Shown piece by piece: positions 45,349 through 54,037 of a stretch of DNA of 64,000 nt. The notes under the pieces are model-generated. The model saw only the letters and a list, made by a program, of their open reading frames with translations. It did no database searches and was not told the origin of the DNA. The first letter of the stretch is position 1. Each line of letters starts with the position of its first letter. The position numbers and the translations under genes were made by a program. Source of the DNA: TMP-86 sp039807285 (GTDB lineage Bacteria; Pseudomonadota; Gammaproteobacteria; Steroidobacterales; Steroidobacteraceae); contig JBGAGK010000018.1 of the NCBI GenBank assembly GCA_044226785.1, positions 1-64,000 of the forward strand. The letters run 5' to 3'.

Positions 45349-45455
45349 GCCATTTGGGGAATGGGACAGCCGGGTTGCTGTAGCATCCTGAATTCCCTGT
45401 TTTGGCAAGACGTTGATAGACTTGAGGCTGGCGTAGCTGTTGCAGGCAGGATTCC

Positions 45456-46034
45456 ATGCAAAAGCGTTACCTTTCGGTCATCTGGTTGTTGCTCGGTTCA
45501 GTGCTGGCATGGGCAAGCGACCCTGCGGTTGGGCCGGTCTATGTCATTGGTCCGGGAGATACACTGCAGATTTTCGTCTGGCGGAATCCCGAACTTTCCA
45601 CGACGGTGCCGGTTCGGCCGGACGGCAAGATCTCAAGTCCTCTGGTCGAAGACATGGTGGCCGTCGGAAAGACGCCGTCGACACTGGCTCGGGACATCGA
45701 GAAGGTGCTGTCCGAATACGTCAAGTCTCCGCAGGTGAACGTCATTGTGACCCAGCCGGTCAGTGCGTTCAGCCAGGTGAAGGTGATAGGCCAGGTAGTC
45801 AAGCCGCAGTCGGTGTCTTACCGTGAGGGGATGACTGTGCTGGATGCGATCCTTTCCGTGGGTGGCATGACGAATTATGCCGCTGGCAACCGGGCGAAGC
45901 TGATCCGGACGGTCAACGGCAAGCAGACTGAGATCAAGCTCAAGCTGGATTCATTGGTGAACAAAGGTGACATGAAACAGAACCTGCCGCTCCGGCCAGG
46001 TGATGTGCTCGTGATACCGGAGACGTTGTTCTAG
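45456..46034 (+). CDS. epsE: Polysaccharide export protein, XrtA-system type
   Basis: 192-residue periplasmic/outer-membrane export protein of the Wza/GumB class. An N-terminal signal peptide of about 20 residues is followed by the Poly_export block YVIGPGDTLQIFVWRNPELS, a PVRPDGKIS strand, and a SLBB-like domain (VIGQVVKPQSVSYREGM). Like its XrtA-system relatives it has no lipobox Cys and no C-terminal outer-membrane helix, so it is shorter than Wza. AGGA lies 4-5 nt before the ATG. It opens the eps export run and its TAG shares its final G with the epsF GTG start. Confidence 0.93.
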   Translation: MQKRYLSVIWLLLGSVLAWASDPAVGPVYVIGPGDTLQIFVWRNPELSTTVPVRPDGKISSPLVEDMVAVGKTPSTLARDIEKVLSEYVKSPQVNVIVTQPVSAFSQVKVIGQVVKPQSVSYREGMTVLDAILSVGGMTNYAAGNRAKLIRTVNGKQTEIKLKLDSLVNKGDMKQNLPLRPGDVLVIPETLF

Positions 46035-47653
46035 TGTTGAGTACCGCCGTCGAGCAGGTTCTTGAGGAATTCTACGGAATCTGGCGATTCCGATGGGCTG
46101 CGCTGGGTGTGGCGTGGGCTATCGCCGTCCTGGGCTGGCTGGTCATCTTCTCTTTGCCGGACATGTTCGAGGCCAATGCGCGGGTGTTCGTGGATACGAG
46201 AAGTTCGTTGAAGCCGGTCCTGCAGGGGCTGGTCGTTGAGCAGGATGTGAACGCCCAGCTCAACTACGTTCGACAGTCCCTGCTGGGAGGCCCCGAACTC
46301 GAGAAGTTGGCCAAGGACACGGGTCTGCTCAGCGGAATCACCCTGGATTCCCGGAAAGGTGCCCAGGTCATCGACGGATTGCGAGATCGCATCCAGATCA
46401 CGGTTCGCTCGGCGAGCGAAGGGGACACCAACCGCGAAATGGGCGGCAGTGTGTATGGCATCAACTATCAGGACCGGGACCGTGATAGGGCGCTGAAGAT
46501 CGTCCAGACCCTGCTCAAATCGCTGGTGGATAACACGCTGGGTGGCAAACGGGAGGGCGCTGAAAACGCCCAGAAATTCCTCGAGACCCAGATAAAGGAG
46601 ATTGAAGGTCGATTGCGCCAAGCGGAGGATCGCCTGGCTGAATTCAAGAAGGAGAACGTGGGCGCCATGCCTTCAGAACAGGGAGGATATTTTGCCCGCC
46701 TCCAGACCGAAATTGATGCCGTGAAGGCCGCTCAGAGCGGGCTTGCAGTTACCCTGTCTCGCCGGGACGAACTGGTACGACAGTTGCGTGGTGAATCCGC
46801 AATGGTGGCAACCGTCGGTGTGCCAGCGGCCGGATCGGCGCGAGGTGGTGCGTCGAATGATGTCAACTCGCGCATCCTTGAGACACAGGCCAGACTCGAC
46901 GATCTCTTGTTGCGCTTCACCGACAAGCATCCCGATGTCATTGCAACGCGAGCCACTCTTGCGGAACTCAAGGAACGGCGTGCTGCCGAAATCGAGTCGC
47001 TGAAGCGAGGAGATGCGGGTGCAGCAGCGGCCAGCGGAGCAGGTTCAAACCCGGTCTATCAGAGCATTCAGCTCGCACTCAACCAGACGGATGTGGAGAT
47101 CGCGAGTCTTCGCCGGCAGCTGGCCGATCATTCGGCCCGGGTTGCGGAACTGCGTAAGGCGCTGGACACCATGCCGCAGGTGGAGGCCAGGTACGCCCAG
47201 CTCAATCGCGACTACGACGTCAACAAGACCCAGTACACAGCATTGTTGACTCAGCTGGAGAAGGCAAAACTGGGGCAGGAAGCCGACACCAGCGGCACGA
47301 TGCGCTTCGACATCATCGAGCCTCCCAACGCCGAGTTTCAACCCGTATCCCCGAAGCGCAACATTCTCGTGCTGGCCGCACTGGTCATTGGCCTTGGAGC
47401 GGGTGGCGGCCTTGCCTTCCTGCTCAACAAGGTGTGGCCGGTGTTCTGGACGGCGACCTCGCTGACGGCTGCCAGCGGCGTCATCGTCCTGGGCGCCGTC
47501 AGCGCGGCATTTCCAGTCCAGTTGCGGAGCAAGACGCGCCGCGGGTTACTCGCCTATTCCGCAGGGCTTTGCGGGCTCGTTTTTCTTGCAGCGGTCGCGC
47601 TCCTGATGGGGCGGCATGGATTTCGCATTGCGTTGCCGGGGAGTGCCGCATGA
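46034..47653 (+). CDS. epsF: Chain-length determinant protein, XrtA-system type
   Basis: 539-residue Wzz-family protein. Membrane helix near residues 25-45, then VDTRSSLKPVLQGLVV, long coiled coils (about 160-240 and 340-400), and the second helix after FQPVSPKRNILVLAALV. Further C-terminal hydrophobic segments extend the membrane part. It should cap polymer length together with EpsG, encoded with a 4-bp overlap. GTG at 46034 is the only start compatible with the N-terminal VEQVLEEFYGIWRFRW block of this family. It is distinct from, and more typical of XrtA loci than, the protein at 132. Confidence 0.92.
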   Translation: MLSTAVEQVLEEFYGIWRFRWAALGVAWAIAVLGWLVIFSLPDMFEANARVFVDTRSSLKPVLQGLVVEQDVNAQLNYVRQSLLGGPELEKLAKDTGLLSGITLDSRKGAQVIDGLRDRIQITVRSASEGDTNREMGGSVYGINYQDRDRDRALKIVQTLLKSLVDNTLGGKREGAENAQKFLETQIKEIEGRLRQAEDRLAEFKKENVGAMPSEQGGYFARLQTEIDAVKAAQSGLAVTLSRRDELVRQLRGESAMVATVGVPAAGSARGGASNDVNSRILETQARLDDLLLRFTDKHPDVIATRATLAELKERRAAEIESLKRGDAGAAAASGAGSNPVYQSIQLALNQTDVEIASLRRQLADHSARVAELRKALDTMPQVEARYAQLNRDYDVNKTQYTALLTQLEKAKLGQEADTSGTMRFDIIEPPNAEFQPVSPKRNILVLAALVIGLGAGGGLAFLLNKVWPVFWTATSLTAASGVIVLGAVSAAFPVQLRSKTRRGLLAYSAGLCGLVFLAAVALLMGRHGFRIALPGSAA

Positions 47654-48546
47654 GCGTCGTCGAACGGTTGACGTCAAAGGCGAAGTCCGCCGCCGTGAGA
47701 GACCGGTCCGTCCGGGAGGACCCGGTCGTGGGCTCACTGGTCAATACCTCGGAGGTGCCGATACTGGATCCATCCAGGTTGCCGGCCACTCCGCAACGGT
47801 TCGTGACCATCGATCGGCAGGCGCTCGAGAAGGAAGGCTTCTTTCCGGAGGTTATCCAGGCACGGCGGCTGGCTGACCAGTACCGGCAGATCAAGCGGCC
47901 CCTGCTGAATCGGATCAAGGCCCGGCGAGAAGAGGGCGCGCGCGATGCGCAGCTCATCATGATGGCCAGTGCGTTGCCGGGAGACGGGAAAACATTCACG
48001 AGCGTCAACCTCGCTCTGAGCATCGCACGGGAGCGCGATGTGAGCTTGCTCCTGGTGGATGCCGACGTGGCCAAGCCGCACATCAGTCACCTGTTCGGCG
48101 TCGATGAGGAGAAGGGGCTCATGGATGCCCTGATGAGCCCCACGCTGGACGTCGAGTCCCTGGTGTTGCCGACGGACGTGCCGGGGCTCAGCCTCCTGCC
48201 GGCCGGTACCCAGGACGACTCGGCCACCGAGCTCCTCGCCAGCACTCGCATGTGGGAGGTCGTCGATCGACTGAGCAGTTTCGACCGTCGCCGGGTTATC
48301 CTGTTCGACTCGCCGCCTTTGTTGCTGTCGAGCGAGTCGCGCGCATTGGCGCAGGTGGTGGCCCAGATCGTTCTCGTGGTCCGCGCAGGTGGCACGCCGC
48401 AGAAGGCCGTGAGTGAGGCGCTGGGGCATCTGGGTGAGAAGCCGGTGGGCCTGATCCTGAACCAGAGCCAGATGGCGACATCCGACGGCTATTATGGCTA
48501 CTACGGATACCCACCCAAGAACCCGGAATCGGAACGCAAGCCGTGA
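47650..48546 (+). CDS. epsG: Tyrosine-protein kinase, XrtA-system type
   Basis: 298-residue BY-kinase. Walker A is SALPGDGKT, Walker A' LLLVDADVAKPHIS and Walker B VILFDSPP. The N-terminal 90 residues are the linker common to the TIGR03018 group, including VTIDRQALEKEGFFPE. The C-terminus ends with the Tyr cluster DGYYGYYGYPP. ATG at 47650 overlaps the epsF stop (ATGA) and starts at the family-typical MSVVERL. No cognate phosphatase gene is adjacent; a low-molecular-weight phosphatase lies at 55480. Confidence 0.94.
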   Translation: MSVVERLTSKAKSAAVRDRSVREDPVVGSLVNTSEVPILDPSRLPATPQRFVTIDRQALEKEGFFPEVIQARRLADQYRQIKRPLLNRIKARREEGARDAQLIMMASALPGDGKTFTSVNLALSIARERDVSLLLVDADVAKPHISHLFGVDEEKGLMDALMSPTLDVESLVLPTDVPGLSLLPAGTQDDSATELLASTRMWEVVDRLSSFDRRRVILFDSPPLLLSSESRALAQVVAQIVLVVRAGGTPQKAVSEALGHLGEKPVGLILNQSQMATSDGYYGYYGYPPKNPESERKP

Positions 48547-49826
48547 GGTCATGGGTAGTCGCCTTCCTGCCGCTGGCTCTTGCGGCAGCGCCAGTCTGGT
48601 CACTCGATGTCAGCGGCCGGGCGGGTGTCGGCGTCATGTACAGCGACAACATCACGCGCACCAGCGTGGCAACGACTGATGATACGGTGATCGACGCCAC
48701 GACCCAGTTCCTGGCGCATGAAAGCAGCCGGAGAGTCCTGGCGGATGTGCGCGGAAACCTTCAATACCTCGATTACGCCCAGCACACCTACTCCAGCAAT
48801 GTGGTTGGCGATGTTGCCGGATACGGCCGGTTCGACTTCGTTCCCGAGCGCTTCAATTGGGAGGTCCTCGACAACTTCGGCCAACAGCAGCTGACCCCAG
48901 GAAGCCCGGATACCCCCGACAACCGGCAGAACGTCAATTTCTTCAGCACCGGCCCCCACGTCCAGCTGGATTTCTCACGCCGGCTTCGGCTGATCGTCGG
49001 AGGGCGCTATTCGCGTGTTTCCTATGAAACCACATCCGATGGCAACAACCGGGTGGGCGGTTCCGTGGGGCTGGTACGGCTGATCGATTTCGCCAGTGAC
49101 ATGTCGGTTAATGTGACCAGTGAATCAGTGCGCTTCGAGTCGGGGTCCCTCAATCCGGACTTCACCCGTCGCCAGGTTTTCGGTCGTTATCGGTCCAAGG
49201 GCGGCCGATCCTCGCTGGTGGCGGAGGCGGGATACGATCAGGTGTCCGGAGATGCCGGGCAGCTCAGCGCGCCATTGATACGCATCGAATTGACGCATGA
49301 GGTCTCGGCGTTTTCGACTTTCAGTCTGTATGCGGGCAGAGAGACGTCGGATGCGGGGAGCCAGTTGCGGCAACTCCAGTCGCAGGCCCCGCAGGTGCAG
49401 GGATCTCTGATGGTGCAGCGTTCGACTGATCCCTTTTCCTACCGGTACGTGAGAGCGGGCTGGAGATACAGCCGGAACAGGACCTCGTTCGATCTGGGCG
49501 TTTCGCGAGCCCTCGAACACCATGAGATACAGACTGCGCTGGACCACACTACGACCAGTCTTTACGCCGGAATCCAGCGGCAGATCGCGCGTTTGCTGAC
49601 GGCGTCTGTGTCGTTCAGCCATCTGAAGAACGACTACGACATCCAGGCAACCGACTCGAGCCAGTCCACTGGACTTGCAGGCCTTGCATGGCGGGTGACT
49701 CGACACGTCGATATCCGGGCGGAGTACCAGCGGATGCATCAATCAAGCCCAACGGCGCTGTACCGGTACAACGAGAACCGGTTGGCACTGAGCATAGGGG
49801 CTGTCTGGGATCCACCGTCCCGATGA
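48543..49826 (+). CDS. epsL: Outer-membrane beta-barrel protein of the XrtA/eps system (EpsL-like)
   Basis: 427-residue protein with a signal peptide cleaved near AAAPVWS, then many alternating amphipathic strands. Examples are GVGVMYSDNITR at the start and RLALSIGAVWDPP at the end. The layout matches the TIGR03016/EpsL outer-membrane proteins of XrtA loci, thought to form the exit channel for the polymer together with EpsE. It starts with GTG at 48543 overlapping epsG by 4 bp, and its stop overlaps the ATGATG of the deacetylase gene. Confidence 0.88.
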   Translation: MRSWVVAFLPLALAAAPVWSLDVSGRAGVGVMYSDNITRTSVATTDDTVIDATTQFLAHESSRRVLADVRGNLQYLDYAQHTYSSNVVGDVAGYGRFDFVPERFNWEVLDNFGQQQLTPGSPDTPDNRQNVNFFSTGPHVQLDFSRRLRLIVGGRYSRVSYETTSDGNNRVGGSVGLVRLIDFASDMSVNVTSESVRFESGSLNPDFTRRQVFGRYRSKGGRSSLVAEAGYDQVSGDAGQLSAPLIRIELTHEVSAFSTFSLYAGRETSDAGSQLRQLQSQAPQVQGSLMVQRSTDPFSYRYVRAGWRYSRNRTSFDLGVSRALEHHEIQTALDHTTTSLYAGIQRQIARLLTASVSFSHLKNDYDIQATDSSQSTGLAGLAWRVTRHVDIRAEYQRMHQSSPTALYRYNENRLALSIGAVWDPPSR

Positions 49827-50710
49827 TGCTGCGAGCACCTGGCCCCCAGGGAATCAGGAACGCAATGACGGTGGACGTGGAGGACTACTTCCACGTTGCT
49901 GCCTTGTCCAAGGTCATCTCACCCTCGGATTGGTCGATGATGGAATTCCGGGCCGATCGCAGTACGCACCTTATCCTGGACCTCTTCGATGCTGCATCGA
50001 TCAAGGCAACATTCTTCGTCCTGGGTTGGGTGGCCGACAAGGATCCGGGCCTGATACGCGAGATCGCGAGGCGTGGCCATGAGATCGGCTGTCACGGCTG
50101 GAGTCATCAGCTCGTGTACGAGCAGAGCAGGGAGGTGTTTCGCGAAGAGGCGCGTCGAAGCAAGGCGCTGCTCGAGGACCTATCAGGCAAGCGTATCCGC
50201 GGCTACCGGGCTGCAAGCTATTCGATCACTGCGCAGTCGCTTTGGGCACTCGATGAGCTGATCGATCTTGGTTTCGAGTACGACTCCAGCATCTTTCCGA
50301 TCCGTCATGACCGTTACGGAATTCCCGGCGCACGCGTTCATCCTGGTGAGGTGCGGGCGCCCTCAGGACGATCCATCGTGGAATTCCCGCTGTCTACAGC
50401 CCATGTTGCGGGGAAGCGTGTTCCCTGCTGCGGCGGTGGCTACTTCAGGCTCATACCGTACCGGATGACACGCTGGCTGCTGGCATCCATCAATCGAGAG
50501 CAGCGCGTCCCGTTCATCTTTTACCTCCATCCCTGGGAATTGGACCCTGGCCAGCCTCGCTTCGAGGCAGGCTGGCGCTCGAAATTCCGCCACTACACGA
50601 ACCTGGGGGCGTGTGAGGCGCGACTGCGGCAGCTCGTCACTGACTTCGTTTTCGTGACCGTGCAACAGGTACTGGCGGAACTCCAGCTCTTCAAAGCCTC
50701 GGCAGCATGA
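49823..50710 (+). CDS. XrtA-system polysaccharide deacetylase
   Basis: 295-residue NodB-type enzyme without a signal peptide. The TIGR03006 signature is present: AMTVDVEDYFHVAAL with the metal ligands Asp18 and Asp21, then ATFFVLGWVA, HEIGCHGWSHQ with the two His ligands, RGYRAASYSI and FIFYLHPWELDP. ATGATG at 49823-49828 overlaps the epsL stop; the shorter start at 49865 would lose the residues that normally precede AMTVDVED. It likely N-deacetylates the polymer or a lipid-linked precursor. Confidence 0.92.
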   Translation: MMLRAPGPQGIRNAMTVDVEDYFHVAALSKVISPSDWSMMEFRADRSTHLILDLFDAASIKATFFVLGWVADKDPGLIREIARRGHEIGCHGWSHQLVYEQSREVFREEARRSKALLEDLSGKRIRGYRAASYSITAQSLWALDELIDLGFEYDSSIFPIRHDRYGIPGARVHPGEVRAPSGRSIVEFPLSTAHVAGKRVPCCGGGYFRLIPYRMTRWLLASINREQRVPFIFYLHPWELDPGQPRFEAGWRSKFRHYTNLGACEARLRQLVTDFVFVTVQQVLAELQLFKASAA

Positions 50711-51747
50711 GCTCACATCTGCAGGGGAACGTTGCCAACACGGCTCCTGCGGGCTGGGACGAGTTCGTCGAGAAGTCTCCCGAGTCGTCGATCTATCACC
50801 GCGCGGACTGGCTGAACCTGGTCTCGAACACTTTCGGGCATCGGGTCCATTTCATCGCGGTGCGGACCGATGCAGGATCGCTTCGCGGGGTCCTCCCGCT
50901 GGTGCAGCAGCGGAGTTTGCTCTTCGGAAACTTCCTCACGTCCCTGCCATTCTTCAATTACGGTGGCCCGCTGTTCGATTCCGCCGATGCGTACCAGGCG
51001 CTCCTGTCGGAAGCCGAGCTCCTGGCGAGGAGGCTGGGCGTGAGACACGTCGAACTGCGGACCCAGCTCGAGGATGGGTTGGGCTGGATGCACCGTGACG
51101 ACAAGGTTACCCTGATCAGGGATCTTCCATCGAGTGTGGGCGCGCTGAGCGCAGAGATGGGCTCCAAGCTGAGATCACAAATAAGGCGGGTAGAGCGCGA
51201 GAACCCGGTCATCCGGAAAGGAGGTGTCGAGCTGGCTGGCAGCTTCTACCATGTGTTCTCACGCAACATGCGGGATCTGGGCACGCCGGTGTACCCGCGA
51301 CGATTCTTCGAGGATCTGCTGCGGAGCTTCCCGGGCGATTGCAGGATCGTCTGCGTGGAGCTGCGTGGCGTGCCGTCCGCAGCAGGGTTCCTGATCACGC
51401 ACAAGGGTACCACCGAGATCCCCTGGGCCTCCTGCCTGACTGAGATGAAGCCGCTGGGGGCCAACATGAGGCTTTACTGGGAGTGCCTGTGTGAGGCGTT
51501 GAGCCTGGGCAGCAAGCGATTTGATTTCGGCCGCAGCTCCGTCGATGCGGGAACCTATCGGTTCAAGCTGCAATGGGGAGCCAAGCCGGTGCCGCTGCAC
51601 TGGTATTACTGGCTGCCCTCGGGGTCAGAGCTTCCCCAGCTTCATCATGGCAATGCCAGGCTCGCGCTCGCCATTCGTGTGTGGAAGCGGCTCCCCCTGT
51701 GGGCTTGCGAGGCGCTGGGACCGCATCTGATCAGGAATCTTCCCTGA
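50707..51747 (+). CDS. FemAB family protein of the XrtA/PEP-CTERM system
   Basis: 346-residue GNAT-fold protein of the FemAB/Fem-like acyltransferase group (TIGR03019). WDEFVEKSPESSIYHRADW is the usual opening, followed by LPLVQQRSLLFG, LRSQIRR and a second GNAT half containing DFGRSSVDAGTYRFKLQWG. Fem proteins transfer aminoacyl groups to peptidoglycan precursors. The XrtA versions are thought to act on glycan or protein intermediates, with substrate unknown. It is coupled by ATGA to the deacetylase and ends the long coupled run at the convergent GT2 gene. The ATPase often found in this neighbourhood in XrtA loci is not here. Confidence 0.92.
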   Translation: MSSHLQGNVANTAPAGWDEFVEKSPESSIYHRADWLNLVSNTFGHRVHFIAVRTDAGSLRGVLPLVQQRSLLFGNFLTSLPFFNYGGPLFDSADAYQALLSEAELLARRLGVRHVELRTQLEDGLGWMHRDDKVTLIRDLPSSVGALSAEMGSKLRSQIRRVERENPVIRKGGVELAGSFYHVFSRNMRDLGTPVYPRRFFEDLLRSFPGDCRIVCVELRGVPSAAGFLITHKGTTEIPWASCLTEMKPLGANMRLYWECLCEALSLGSKRFDFGRSSVDAGTYRFKLQWGAKPVPLHWYYWLPSGSELPQLHHGNARLALAIRVWKRLPLWACEALGPHLIRNLP

Positions 51748-51750
51748 CCT

Positions 51751-52893
51751 TCATCTGACAGAAGGTGTCCACATCACGATGCGTTCCCCGCGCAGATATC
51801 GCCATACCGCGTGAAGCAGGGCCAGATGCACCTGCACCAGGTACAGGGTGAGGCGACAGACGGATGACCGACGCAGGGCAGGAATCAGCCAGGTGACGGT
51901 GGCCAGGAGATAAACGGCGCATTGGAGCAGCAGAAAGGCGAGATAGACCTTCGAGACGGACGCAAGGACGGCCGAGAGGATGAGCAGCAACAGCATGAAC
52001 ACCGGCGTCAACCAGCGCATCACCTTGTGTCCCCAGAGCTGTAGCGAGAACAGACCGAACCGAAACGGGTTCAGCAGGGCTCGCTGCGCTGCCACCGCGG
52101 CCATTCCTCGAACCACCGTGCGCAGTTTTCTTTCGTATTCGTTGTGCGTGTTGCGCAGGTCCGGATAGTGGCCGAAGAGTTCCGGATCCGCGATCGCACG
52201 CAGGCCCGCTCGTGCCGTCAACAGTGCGGCAGTGATGTCGCTCGGTACCGTGGTCGGCCATCCGTCGGCGATCTCCCGGCGCACGGCGAATAATGAGCCG
52301 CTGAGGCCCACCAGCCCGGCCCGGTCGCTCTCCAGACGGCGCAGCCACATCTCGTAGCGTACGTAGGCGCTTTCCGATGACTCTGCCGACCCATCGGCTG
52401 GGCCCTCCATCCGGTCTTCGCTCGAGACGGCACCGACGGAGGGGTCGGTGAATGCATCGGCGATGCGTCGCAGCGCGTCCGGGTCCAGGCGGGTCGCGCT
52501 GTCCGTAAACACCAGGATATCGCCCGCAGCTTTCTGGATTGCCAAGGCCTGGGCCGCCTCTTTGCCTCCGCGGGCCGGAGTGCGGCTCAGGCGGACGCCC
52601 TGGGACGCGAACGACTGCACGATGGCATCGGTGTCGTCATCCGAGGCATCCGAAGCCACGATGATCTCCAGCAATTCCGCCGGGTAGTCCAGCGATAGTG
52701 TGCCCTCCAGCTTTGCAGCAATCCGTCGCCCCTCGTTTCGCGCTGCAACAACAACCGAGATCCGCGGCTGGGTCGTGGCGGATGCTTTGCAGATCGGCCG
52801 GGCTCGGAACACCAGCAGCAGGGCGGGGTACAGGAAGTAGCTGAAGCCCGTTCCTGCCACGCAGAGCCAGAATAACGCCTCCATGAGCGCCAT
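51751..52893 (-). CDS. Family 2 glycosyltransferase with C-terminal membrane helices
   Basis: 380-residue GT2. One N-terminal helix (LFWLCVAGTGFSYFLYPALL) is followed by a catalytic domain with ISVVVAARNEGRRI, VASDASDDDTD and FTDSATRLDPDA for nucleotide/metal binding, and GSLFAVRRE. Three or four C-terminal helices follow. This layout resembles processive or polyprenol-acting GT2 enzymes. It opens a minus-strand pair with the GT4 gene 34 bp upstream. The sugar is unknown. Confidence 0.88.
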   Translation of the reverse strand: MALMEALFWLCVAGTGFSYFLYPALLLVFRARPICKASATTQPRISVVVAARNEGRRIAAKLEGTLSLDYPAELLEIIVASDASDDDTDAIVQSFASQGVRLSRTPARGGKEAAQALAIQKAAGDILVFTDSATRLDPDALRRIADAFTDPSVGAVSSEDRMEGPADGSAESSESAYVRYEMWLRRLESDRAGLVGLSGSLFAVRREIADGWPTTVPSDITAALLTARAGLRAIADPELFGHYPDLRNTHNEYERKLRTVVRGMAAVAAQRALLNPFRFGLFSLQLWGHKVMRWLTPVFMLLLLILSAVLASVSKVYLAFLLLQCAVYLLATVTWLIPALRRSSVCRLTLYLVQVHLALLHAVWRYLRGERIVMWTPSVR

Positions 52894-52927
52894 GACTCCT
52901 CAGATGCACCCTGGCAGGAATAACCGC

Positions 52928-54013
52928 TCAGAGAGCCTCATAGAGCCTCTGATACGCGATGGCGCATTGGCGGATGTCAAAAGCCCAGTCGGATGGAGGC
53001 AGGACGCGCGGGCCGGAGGGGTGAAGTGTGAAGTAGCCCACAATTTCGCGCACCAGTGCAGTGCAGTCGCCCGGGGCAACCAGGCGAATCGCCCCCCCAG
53101 TCGCGGCGATTTCCGGAAGACCTCCCACAGCAAATCCAAACACGGGCACCCCCTTCGACAAGGCCTCCAGGACGACCATCGGGATGCCCTCGTGGTCCGA
53201 GGTGACGAGCAGACCATCTGACCGGTTCATCAAAGCGCCCGTATCCGAAACGAACCCGGGCATCTGGATCACGCTTCCAGGTTCCTCCACTCGAAGCTGG
53301 TGACGCAGTTCGCCATTCAACGGGCCGTCACCGGCAAGCGTGATCTTCGGCTCACGCTCCATTCGAGCCGCCAGTTCCGTGGCGATGCCGATCAGCCGGT
53401 CGAACCGCTTGATCGGTACGAGGCGACCGAGCGCCAGCAATCGCAATCGCCCCTCCGGGTCAGGCGACCAATGATCCGAACCGATGCCGCTGCTCTCCAC
53501 GCGCACACCATTGTGAATGCAGGACAACGGGACACCAGGAAACTGCGGTTTCAGCAGGTTCACCATATCATCGGACACCGCGACCACGGCGTCGAACCGG
53601 CGCAGGGCAGTGGCATTGACCGTGTTGATGATGCGTCGGCGAACCCGGTTCGCACCGCGATTGGGCTCCGGCATGCCGTGAATCGTTGCCACGAGAGCCG
53701 GCGCTGCGCTGCCGAGTGAGGCCAGCGCCGCGATGAGATGTTCCTTCTGGCGGTGAGAGTGAAGGACGTCCGCTTTGAGCCGGTGCCGCCCCCGGTAAAC
53801 CATACGTACCAGATCCACGATACTCTGTTGCGACTCATCGAGGATGGTGACCGGGACGCCGGTCCGCAGAAGCTCCTCCGCCAATCGGCCATGATTGGTC
53901 ACCACGCAGGATGCCTGAATCGATCCGTCGCGATTCTGTTCGGTCGCAAGGGAGTGGACCAAGGCCTCCGCGCCTCCCCATAGGTCTCCGGATGCAATGT
54001 GCAGTACACGCAA
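52928..54013 (-). CDS. Glycosyltransferase family 4
   Basis: 361-residue GT-B enzyme. It begins MRVLHIASGDLWGGAEALV, with VLHSHRQKEHL and CIHNGVRV mid-way. The donor half has LLALGRLVPIKRF and SDHEGIPMVVLEALSKG with the spaced Glu pair. It precedes the GT2 gene at 51751 on the same strand and is divergent from the DegT-like gene at 54038; the two starts are only 24 bp apart. Probably acts in repeat-unit assembly. Confidence 0.9.
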   Translation of the reverse strand: MRVLHIASGDLWGGAEALVHSLATEQNRDGSIQASCVVTNHGRLAEELLRTGVPVTILDESQQSIVDLVRMVYRGRHRLKADVLHSHRQKEHLIAALASLGSAAPALVATIHGMPEPNRGANRVRRRIINTVNATALRRFDAVVAVSDDMVNLLKPQFPGVPLSCIHNGVRVESSGIGSDHWSPDPEGRLRLLALGRLVPIKRFDRLIGIATELAARMEREPKITLAGDGPLNGELRHQLRVEEPGSVIQMPGFVSDTGALMNRSDGLLVTSDHEGIPMVVLEALSKGVPVFGFAVGGLPEIAATGGAIRLVAPGDCTALVREIVGYFTLHPSGPRVLPPSDWAFDIRQCAIAYQRLYEAL

Positions 54014-54037
54014 GCCTATTCTCGTAGACTATTCCGC

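Noticed and set aside
45429..45444. TGGCGTAGCTGTTGCA upstream of epsE, with GG and GC 10 bp apart like a sigma-54 promoter.
   Set aside because: The predicted transcription start (about 45455) falls one base before the ATG at 45456 and would leave out the ribosome binding site; two of six bases in the -24 box also differ.
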